The notes beneath the pieces were generated by a model. That model did no database searches and was not told the origin of the DNA. It saw only the letters and a program-made list of their open reading frames with translations. Shown here in pieces: positions 25,301 through 32,327 of a stretch of 64,000 nt of DNA. The stretch is from Sphingomonas sp. Leaf22. Its GTDB lineage: Bacteria; Pseudomonadota; Alphaproteobacteria; Sphingomonadales; Sphingomonadaceae. The position numbers were made by a program, and so were the translations under genes. Every line of letters begins with the position of its first letter. Position 1 is the first letter of the stretch. The DNA lies in contig NZ_LMKP01000001.1 of NCBI RefSeq assembly GCF_001421715.1, positions 14,358 to 78,357 of the forward strand, written 5' to 3'.

Positions 25301-25525
25301 ATGCGTATGCGGCTGCTGACCGAAATCGCCTCTGTCGTTGCCGGACTGGTGGCGGCATGGGGGATCGGTTGGCTGTCGGCATGGTCCTATCCGCGGGGTC
25401 GGCACGATATCTGGCTGGTGACATGGGTTTCGATGGCCGTCGTCGTCATTCTCGGCGTGCGACAGGCGCAGCGGGCCATGGCCGAGGAACGTGCCAAGGG
25501 GGGGATGCAGGATGGTCGAGAATAA
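25301..25525 (+). CDS. Small two-helix membrane protein
   Basis: I do not recognise this 74-residue protein. It has two hydrophobic helices (about residues 8-27, IASVVAGLVAAWGIGWLSAW, and 38-53, LVTWVSMAVVVILGVR), an Arg-rich loop and a charged C-terminus. Its ATG follows the pdhC stop directly (TAAATG), and its 3' end overlaps the thioesterase start by 14 bases, so it is translated as part of the pdhC operon. A role with PDH is not evident. Confidence 0.7.
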   Translation: MRMRLLTEIASVVAGLVAAWGIGWLSAWSYPRGRHDIWLVTWVSMAVVVILGVRQAQRAMAEERAKGGMQDGRE

Positions 25526-25901
25526 CGCCGTGCCGCCGGTCGGCCAGCCTGCGCTGCGCGTGACGGCGATGCCTGCCGATACCAATCCGTATGGCGATAT
25601 CTTCGGCGGCTGGATCATGTCGCAGATGGACATGGCGGCGGGACTGGTCGCGGCGCGTCATTCCAAGGGGCGCGCGGTGACCATCGCGGTCGACGCCATG
25701 CAATTCTACGCACCGGTAGCGGTCGGCGACGAAGTGTCGGTCTATACCGACATGGTGAAGGTCGGGCGCACGTCGATGACGATCGAGGTCGAGGCATGGC
25801 GCCGCGATCGGTTCGGCGAGGCGGTCGACCGCGTGACGCAGGCGCGTTTCGTGTTCGTCGCGATCGACGAAGACCGCAAGCCGCGGGCGATCACCGCCTG
25901 A
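25512..25901 (+). CDS. Acyl-CoA thioesterase, hotdog fold (YciA-like)
   Basis: This 129-residue hotdog-fold protein probably hydrolyses acyl-CoA esters in the cytosol. The family pattern is clear: MPADTNPYGDIFGGWIMSQM near residue 20 (catalytic Asn/Asp segment) and VTIAVDAMQFYAPVAVGDEV near 55. The preferred chain length is unknown. The ATG at 25512 follows GGGGATGCAGG and lies inside the 3' end of the membrane protein gene. Being between pdhC and lpd suggests a link to acetyl- or acyl-CoA balance. Confidence 0.9.
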   Translation: MVENNAVPPVGQPALRVTAMPADTNPYGDIFGGWIMSQMDMAAGLVAARHSKGRAVTIAVDAMQFYAPVAVGDEVSVYTDMVKVGRTSMTIEVEAWRRDRFGEAVDRVTQARFVFVAIDEDRKPRAITA

Positions 25902-25967
25902 TCCTGATATCTTCCTGCAATCATTACGGCTGCTCGACCGGGCAGCATCGAGCGAAAAGGTAAAGTG

Positions 25968-27380
25968 ATGGCTGAATCTTACGACCTGATCGTGCTCGGC
26001 TCCGGCCCCGGCGGCTATGTCGCGGCGATCCGCGCGAGCCAGCTTGGCCTGAAGGTCGCGATCGTCGAGCGCGAGCGGCTGGGCGGCATCTGCCTCAACT
26101 GGGGCTGCATTCCGACCAAGGCGCTGCTGCGCTCGGCCGAAATCTATCACTACATGATGCACGCCGCGCAATACGGCCTGTCGAACGAAAAGCCGGCGTT
26201 CGACCTCGCCAAGGTCGTCGATCGCAGCCGCAAGGTCGCCGGGCAGCTGAATGCCGGCGTCAAGGGGCTGATGAAGAAGAACAAGGTCGTCGTCCATGAA
26301 GGCGTCGGCACGATCACTGCCAAGGGCAAGCTGAGCGTCAAGCAGGGCGACAAGACCACCGAACTCGAAGCCAAGCATATCATCATCGCGACCGGTGCGC
26401 GTGCCCGCGACCTGCCGTTCGCCAAGGCCGATGGCGCGAAGATCTGGACGTACCGTCATGCGATGGTGCCGCCCGAAATGCCGACCAAGCTGCTGGTCAT
26501 CGGCTCGGGCGCGATCGGTGTCGAGTTCGCCAGCTTCTACAACGACATGGGTGCCGACGTGACGATCGTCGAGATGCTCGACCGGATCATGCCGGTCGAA
26601 GACGTCGAGGTCAGCGAGTTCATGCACAAGGCGCTGACCAAGCAGGGCATGACGATCAAGACCAAGTCGGGCCTCGAAAAGCTGGAAGCGAGCCCGGCAG
26701 GGGTCAAGGCCGCGATCAAGGGGCCGGACGGCAAGGTCGAACAGGTCGAGTTCAGCCACGCGATCGTCGCGATCGGCATCGTGCCCAATACCGAGAATAT
26801 CGGCATGGAGGCGCTGAAGATCGAGGCCGAGCGCGGCCACATCAAGACCGACGGCTATGGCAAGACCAATGTCGACGGCATCTGGGCGATCGGCGACGTG
26901 ACCGGTGCGCCGTGGCTGGCGCACAAGGCGAGCCATGAGGGCGTCATCGCCGCCGAAGCCATCGCCAAGGCGCTGGGCAACAAGGACGTCCATCCGCACG
27001 CGATGGACAAAAACAACATCCCCGGCTGCACCTATGCCCGGCCGCAGGTCGCCAGCGTCGGCTTTACCGAGGCGAAGGCCAAGGAAGCGGGCTACAGCGT
27101 CAAGGTCGGCAAATTCCCGTTCATCGGCAACGGCAAGGCGATCGCGCTGGGCGAGGCCGAAGGCTTCGTGAAGACGGTGTTCGATGCCAGGACCGGCGAA
27201 CTGCTGGGCGCGCACATGGTCGGCGCGGAAGTGACCGAGATGATCCAGGGCTATGTCATCGCCCGCCAGCTTGAGACGACCGAGAAGGAACTGACCGAGA
27301 CGGTGTTCGCCCATCCGACGATCTCCGAATCGATGCACGAGTCGGTGCTCGGGGCCTATGGTCGTACGCTGCATATGTAG
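25968..27380 (+). CDS. lpdA: Dihydrolipoyl dehydrogenase (E3)
   Basis: E3 reoxidises dihydrolipoamide of 2-oxoacid dehydrogenase complexes, passing electrons through FAD and a disulfide to NAD. The 470-residue protein has the FAD motif VLGSGPGGYVAAIRA, the redox disulfide CLNWGC in GGICLNWGCIPTKALL, the NAD motif VIGSGAIGVEFASFY near 176, and the C-terminal dimer motif with HPTISE. It lies last in the pdhC cluster. GTG at 25965 directly precedes the ATG at 25968; I use the ATG, which follows AAAAGG. No lipoyl domain is fused to this copy. Confidence 0.96.
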   Translation: MAESYDLIVLGSGPGGYVAAIRASQLGLKVAIVERERLGGICLNWGCIPTKALLRSAEIYHYMMHAAQYGLSNEKPAFDLAKVVDRSRKVAGQLNAGVKGLMKKNKVVVHEGVGTITAKGKLSVKQGDKTTELEAKHIIIATGARARDLPFAKADGAKIWTYRHAMVPPEMPTKLLVIGSGAIGVEFASFYNDMGADVTIVEMLDRIMPVEDVEVSEFMHKALTKQGMTIKTKSGLEKLEASPAGVKAAIKGPDGKVEQVEFSHAIVAIGIVPNTENIGMEALKIEAERGHIKTDGYGKTNVDGIWAIGDVTGAPWLAHKASHEGVIAAEAIAKALGNKDVHPHAMDKNNIPGCTYARPQVASVGFTEAKAKEAGYSVKVGKFPFIGNGKAIALGEAEGFVKTVFDARTGELLGAHMVGAEVTEMIQGYVIARQLETTEKELTETVFAHPTISESMHESVLGAYGRTLHM

Positions 27381-27446
27381 GACGTGAACGAAGCGTCATC
27401 ATCATCGCTTGACCCGCGTCGTGCCGCAGCGGCATGGCGCGGGTCC

Positions 27447-28829
27447 ATGAAGCCCTTCCTGCCCGCGGCGGTCGCCGCATCCTTCATGGTTCCACCGCCC
27501 GCTGCGGCGCAGACGGTGCAGGAGCTTCAGCGGCAGATCGACGAGTTGAAGGCGGTCATCGCCGAAATGAAGGCGGCGCAGACGGCAGCCAGACCGTCCG
27601 TCATCGCCGCTGCACCTGCAACGACGCCGGCCCCGGTCGCGGCCGAGCCTGTAGCCCCGACGCAGGTCGCTGCCGCCCCGGCCAAGCCATCCCGCGAGAA
27701 ATGGTACGACCGCATCCGGCTGCGCGGCTATACCCAGTTGCGGCTGAACGAGATCATCTCCGGCGATCGCACGGCTCCGGACGGGATCGCCCGGCTGCGC
27801 TCGGTCCATGACAGCGGCATCGGCGACGATACCGGCTTCACCTTCCGCCGCATCCGGTTGGTGTTGCAGGGCGATCTGGGCGATCGGGTGTCCTTCTATC
27901 TTCAGCCCGATTTCGCGACCGCCGTGTCGAACCAGTCGGTCGGCGAGCGGCGCGAGGGGTTCCTGCAACTGCGCGACGCCTATTTCGATGCGTTCCTCGA
28001 CACCAACAAGCGGTTTCGCCTGCGCTTCGGCCAGTCGAAGGTGCCGTTCGGGTGGGAGAATATGCAGTCGTCGTCGAACCGGCTGACACTCGACCGCAGC
28101 GATGCCATCAACAGCGGGGTGCCGAGCGAGCGCGATATCGGTGTCGTCGCTTATTATACGCCGCAGCAGGTCGACGATATCTGGGAACGGCTGACCAAGG
28201 ACGGGCAGAAGCTGTTCGGGAATTACGGTGCGTTCGGGATCGGCGTATATAACGGACAGGGCATCAATCGCGAGGAAGCGAATGATGCGGTGATGGCGGT
28301 GGCCCTGGCGACATGGCCGTTCGAGATCGGCGGCAAGCAGGTGCTGGAGGTCGGGGCGAGCGGCTATACCAATCGCGTCCAGCCCGAAATCCGCACCGGC
28401 GGGGTCAGTCCGGTCGCCTTTGCCGACGATCGCATCGGGCTGCACGCGATCCTGTATCCGCAGCCCTTCGGGGTGCAGGCCGAATGGAATTGGGGGCGCG
28501 GGCCGGAATATGACCCGGTGCTGCGCGGCATCACGACACGGTCGCTATATGGCGGCTATGTACAGGGCACCGCGCGGGTGCGGCAGTCGCCGGTCGGGCC
28601 GTTCATGCCCTATGTCCGCTGGCAGACCTCTCGCGGCGGGTGGAAGGCGGCGGTCAACGCGCCGCGGCTGGAGACCGACGAGATCGAATTGGGCATCGAG
28701 TTCCAGCCGGTGCCGGCGCTGGAACTGACGCTGGCCTATGCGCGGATGGAACGCGCCGAGGCGGACGAACGGCGGTCGGGACGGGCCGAGGGCGACGTGT
28801 TCCGGACGCAGTTGCAGCTGAATTATTAG
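27447..28829 (+). CDS. Porin (OprO/OprP-like) with N-terminal coiled coil
   Basis: This is an outer-membrane beta-barrel porin of about 460 residues. A signal peptide (MKPFLPAAVAASFMVPPPAA) precedes a short coiled coil (VQELQRQIDELKAVIAEMK), an Ala/Pro linker and then barrel strands such as RLRGYTQLRLNEI and GDRVSFYLQPDF. The family (phosphate-selective porin O/P) takes up anions, but selectivity is not readable here. The protein ends in an aromatic residue and carries LNY at its C-terminus. I choose the ATG at 27447; a GTG at 27384, 3 bp after lpd, would add 21 residues before the signal and is less likely. Confidence 0.85.
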   Translation: MKPFLPAAVAASFMVPPPAAAQTVQELQRQIDELKAVIAEMKAAQTAARPSVIAAAPATTPAPVAAEPVAPTQVAAAPAKPSREKWYDRIRLRGYTQLRLNEIISGDRTAPDGIARLRSVHDSGIGDDTGFTFRRIRLVLQGDLGDRVSFYLQPDFATAVSNQSVGERREGFLQLRDAYFDAFLDTNKRFRLRFGQSKVPFGWENMQSSSNRLTLDRSDAINSGVPSERDIGVVAYYTPQQVDDIWERLTKDGQKLFGNYGAFGIGVYNGQGINREEANDAVMAVALATWPFEIGGKQVLEVGASGYTNRVQPEIRTGGVSPVAFADDRIGLHAILYPQPFGVQAEWNWGRGPEYDPVLRGITTRSLYGGYVQGTARVRQSPVGPFMPYVRWQTSRGGWKAAVNAPRLETDEIELGIEFQPVPALELTLAYARMERAEADERRSGRAEGDVFRTQLQLNY

Positions 28830-29497
28830 GTTTTTTCCGGCGGGCGCGCGCCAAAGGTCACAAAGGTCACACTTGCGCGCTGTTTGCGCGCGGGACGGGG
28901 AGCGGCGGGGTCAAAGAGCTTGGCCGGCTACGGCGTGCCGCAGAATTTGACAGTCGGCTGCGGTGTAGGAAAGTCGGAAAGCGGCGTCGGTCGCGGGCCG
29001 ATGCGCTGACCGGGCCTTTTCGAAACGGGTAGTCGATCGGGCACCATCGCGTTACGATGACAGGGTCGATGAAACCCCACCGGTCGGATTCCTGTCCGCA
29101 ATGCTACCGTCGGGCACCCGTTTCGGTCGATCGGGCGGTGGATGCATCAGGGGGCGTTTCCGATGCATGGGCTGGAGAAGGTCCGCGTCGAGTCAGCCTG
29201 ACCGCGCTGGCCTTCAATCCCGGACGCGCTATCCCCTTCATCGACAGGCCGGCGCTAATCCGGGCGATGCAAGCCTGATCCGGCAGTCATATCCCGCCGT
29301 CTCGAATGCGGGAATGACCGTCGCGGACCTGATCAGGCAATCTTCAAGGTGAAGAGAGGGCAAGATGCCGCGACGCCGCGATGGTGTTCCCGACGAACTG
29401 TCCTGCGTCGCGCCTCGGACAGGTTGCATGGTGCATCGGGAGGGTTCCGCCCGGAACCCGACACCCACGACGATGCCTGCATTCTGGCATCCCGACA
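28830..29497. other. Gene-free region between the porin and PQQ dehydrogenase genes
   Basis: These 668 bases separate two convergent genes. The first part is a dispersed repeat (28851-28926). The rest has ordinary GC content and only short frames, none with a convincing ribosome site or family match. A small GATGCC...GGCATC dyad near 29473-29492 might end the dehydrogenase transcript. It may be the remains of lost genes. Confidence 0.55.
28851..28926 (+). repeat. Dispersed repeat with CAAAGGTCAC tandem (copy 2)
   Basis: Begins CCAAAGGTCACAAAGGTCAC, has a GCGCGCTGTTTGCGCGC hairpin, and ends with TCAAAGAGC then TTGGCCGG. Block order matches 1661-1734. It starts 22 bp after the porin stop. Confidence 0.65.
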
Positions 29498-31951
29498 TCA
29501 TCGCGGCAGCGCGTAGACCACCAGCGCATCGCCGGCCTTCGTCTGCAACTGGCCGTGTCCGGTCGCCCCGATCGCCACATATTGCCGGCCCTTGTGCATG
29601 TACGTCATCGCCGAGGCTTGTCCGCCCGCCGGAAGGCGCCCGCTCCACAAGAGCCGTCCGGTGGCCGTTTCGAACGCGCGAAGATAGTTGTCCTGCGCCG
29701 CGGCGATGAAGGTGAGGCCGGTGGCAGTCGTCACCGCGCCGCCGATGTTCGGGGTGCCGAGCGGGATGCGGACCCGCATCGGCATGCCCAGCGGACCGGC
29801 GTCGAAGCCGCTGCCGAGCGGCTTGCTCCATGCCAGCCGGCCGGTGTTCAGGTCGGTCGCGGCGATGAAGCCCCAGGGCGGGGTGTTGCACGGCACGCCC
29901 AGGATCGACAGCCAGATCGGCCGGTCGACACCCCATGGCGCACCCTTTTGCGGAGCGACCGTCTGATCCGGGCGGCGCCCGCCGTCGCCGATCGCCGGGT
30001 CCGACACGTCCGCGCGGGGGATCAGGCGTACCTGGTTGGCGAGCCGACTGTTGTTGGTGATGACCAGCCCGCGCGCCCGGTCAATCGCCAGCCCGCCCCA
30101 GTTGAGCCCACCGATCGTGCCGGGATAGAGCAGCGTGCCGAGGCCCTGATCGGTCGGGGGCGTGTACATCCCGTCATAGCGCATCCGCTGAAACTGGATG
30201 CGGCACAGCGCGGCGTCGATCGGGGTCAGGCCGAAGGCGTGGCGCGCGTCGATTCGTTCGGGATTACGCTGCGGCACCCCGGCGAAATTGGGATAGAAGA
30301 TCGACTGGGGCTGGGTCGGCGACAGTATCTCGCCCGATACGCCTCCCTGTGGTGCGGGCACCTGCGCGATCGGGCGCAACGGGCGACCGGTCGCGGCGTC
30401 GAGCACGAACAGCGATCCGGTCTTCGTACCCTGAATCACGACGCGCCGGTTCACGCCGGCGATCGGCAACGTGGTCACAACGGGCTGCGCGCCGAGATCA
30501 TAGTCGAACCGGTCGCGATCGACCGTGCGGAAGGCCCAGCGCGTCGCACCACTTGCCACGTCCACCGCGACGACGGCGGAGGAGAAACGGTCGTCCGCCG
30601 CCTCGCGGTTGCCGCCAAAATGATCGTTGCCGGCATTGCCGGTGGCCAGGAACACCAGCCCCAGCCCTTCGTCGGCGGAAATCACGTTCCAGACGTTGGG
30701 CGTCCCCGCTGGCCAGGTTTCCCCGGGCGCAAGCGGCACCTGCGGCCGATCGATCCGCTTGGCGTCCCACGCCCAGCGCAGCCGCCCGTCGGTCGCGTCG
30801 TAAGCGCGCACCACGCCCGATGGCGCGTCGCGCCGCTGGTTGTCGCTGACCTGCTGGCCGACGATCACCAGATCGCCGACGACCGCCGGCCCCGAGTTGC
30901 TCGACGCATGACCGGGTTCGCGCAACCCCATGCCCGCGGTCAGGTCCACCGTACCGCCGCGCCCGAAGCCGGAGCAGGGGGTGCCCCGCGCGGCATCCAA
31001 CGCGATCAGCCGTCCGTCCGCCGCCGCGACGAACACCCGCCGCGCACAGGCCGCATCGCCTGCGTCCGCCCGAGCATGATAGCCGACCGCGCGACAGGCG
31101 GCACTGAACATCGATTCCATCGCCCGCGGGGCAACGTTCGGATCGAACCGCCAGCGTTCCGCGCCGGTGCCCGGATCGAGCGCGAACACCATGTTGCCCG
31201 GAGAGCATAGTAACAGCGTGTCTCCGATCTTGAGCGGCGTGTTCTGTGCCGCGTAGTGGACGCGCTCGTTCGGCTGTTCGTCGCCGGTATGGAAGCGCCA
31301 TGCCTCGCGCAGCGTGCCGACATTGGCCGGGGTGACCTGTCCGGCGGGGGAGAAACGCTCGCCGGCGTTGGTGCCACCGAACGCCGTCCAGTCGGTATCG
31401 GCGGGGTAGGCGACGGAGGCGGCAGCGGTGCCCGGTCCGGTCGGACGCTCCCATGCCAGTGCGATACCGCCGACCACGAGGGCAAGTCCCGCCCCGGTGC
31501 CGATGTAGACGACGCGCCGGTGTCGGGCGTCGCCGCTGCCCGCGCGCCATGCGGCGAGGGCGATGACGGCCAGCGCGCCGATCACGCCGATCCGCGCCGC
31601 CAGATCGATCGCCCATACCGGCTGCCAGCCCTTGCCCGCGATTTCCCACACGGCCCAGACGATGCTGAGTGCCAGCGCCGCGACCGGTCCGATCAGTCCG
31701 AAGGGGTGATGACCGCGCCATGTGGCGATCGCGCCTGCGGTCAGGAGCGCGCCGCAGATCGCGTAATACCAGTTTCCGCCCAATGCGATCAGCCACAGGC
31801 CGAGTCCGAGCATCGCCAGCCCCAGCAGCCCGGCGACCGTCTGCACCGCCAGCAGCACGATCCGCCAGCCACCACGCGCGTTTGGCATTCCGATCCTGCC
31901 GCCACCCTGCAGCGCACGCGCGATCCGCGGTTTCGTCGAACGGTCGGTCAT
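29498..31951 (-). CDS. gcd: Membrane-bound PQQ-dependent dehydrogenase (glucose/quinate type)
   Basis: This inner-membrane quinoprotein oxidises glucose (or quinate/shikimate) on the periplasmic side and reduces ubiquinone. The 817-residue protein has five hydrophobic segments in the first 175 residues (first: IVLLAVQTVAGLLGLAMLGL) and a PQQ beta-propeller. Propeller landmarks are TDWTAFGGTNAGERFSPAGQ, WRFHTGDEQPNERVHYAAQN and LNWGGLAIDRARGLVITNN. The exact sugar cannot be fixed from sequence. It lies 64 bp downstream of the cox genes on the same strand, so it may depend on their promoter, part of which seems lost. No PQQ synthesis genes are in the window. Confidence 0.9.
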   Translation of the reverse strand: MTDRSTKPRIARALQGGGRIGMPNARGGWRIVLLAVQTVAGLLGLAMLGLGLWLIALGGNWYYAICGALLTAGAIATWRGHHPFGLIGPVAALALSIVWAVWEIAGKGWQPVWAIDLAARIGVIGALAVIALAAWRAGSGDARHRRVVYIGTGAGLALVVGGIALAWERPTGPGTAAASVAYPADTDWTAFGGTNAGERFSPAGQVTPANVGTLREAWRFHTGDEQPNERVHYAAQNTPLKIGDTLLLCSPGNMVFALDPGTGAERWRFDPNVAPRAMESMFSAACRAVGYHARADAGDAACARRVFVAAADGRLIALDAARGTPCSGFGRGGTVDLTAGMGLREPGHASSNSGPAVVGDLVIVGQQVSDNQRRDAPSGVVRAYDATDGRLRWAWDAKRIDRPQVPLAPGETWPAGTPNVWNVISADEGLGLVFLATGNAGNDHFGGNREAADDRFSSAVVAVDVASGATRWAFRTVDRDRFDYDLGAQPVVTTLPIAGVNRRVVIQGTKTGSLFVLDAATGRPLRPIAQVPAPQGGVSGEILSPTQPQSIFYPNFAGVPQRNPERIDARHAFGLTPIDAALCRIQFQRMRYDGMYTPPTDQGLGTLLYPGTIGGLNWGGLAIDRARGLVITNNSRLANQVRLIPRADVSDPAIGDGGRRPDQTVAPQKGAPWGVDRPIWLSILGVPCNTPPWGFIAATDLNTGRLAWSKPLGSGFDAGPLGMPMRVRIPLGTPNIGGAVTTATGLTFIAAAQDNYLRAFETATGRLLWSGRLPAGGQASAMTYMHKGRQYVAIGATGHGQLQTKAGDALVVYALPR

Positions 31952-32015
31952 TTCGGCCCCGCGTGATGTCGATGGTTTTTAAAATGCCGCATCGCAGCAA
32001 AGTTCCCGACCAGCA

Positions 32016-32327
32016 TCACAGGCAGGACGGAATGATGAGCAGCGGCACGAACGTGACGGCAGTGGCGACGAAACCGGTCCAGCCCGTCGCCATGGTGGCT
32101 CGATCGAGCAACGTCGTTCGTCGGCGCGACAGATACACCGCCGCCAACAGCGTCGCGAGCAGACAGACCAGCCAGGTGGCGACCAGCGCCGTGCGGTGCA
32201 GGTCGCCGCCAAGGGCGTCGACCCGGTCCCACCGTCGTGCGCAGCCAATCCCGTGCAGGCCGTACATCAGGCAGAACGCGACGACCCAACCGATCAGCCC
32301 TGCCGACAGGCGCAGCAGTACGATCAT
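32016..32327 (-). CDS. Small membrane protein of the cox cluster
   Basis: This 103-residue protein has three hydrophobic helices: GLIGWVVAFCLMYGLHG, LVATWLVCLLATLLAAVYLS and WTGFVATAVTFVPLLIIPSC. Its ATG overlaps the stop of the fused cytochrome oxidase gene as ATGA, so it is coupled to it. Placement suggests a small oxidase subunit or assembly factor, but I find no family signature. It is easily missed because longer antisense and shifted frames cover it. Confidence 0.75.
   Translation of the reverse strand: MIVLLRLSAGLIGWVVAFCLMYGLHGIGCARRWDRVDALGGDLHRTALVATWLVCLLATLLAAVYLSRRRTTLLDRATMATGWTGFVATAVTFVPLLIIPSCL

Noticed and set aside
29057..29352. Small overlapping frames (73 and 83 residues) in the gap after the porin
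   Set aside because: No ribosome site, no family likeness and no sign of selection; they overlap each other in different frames.
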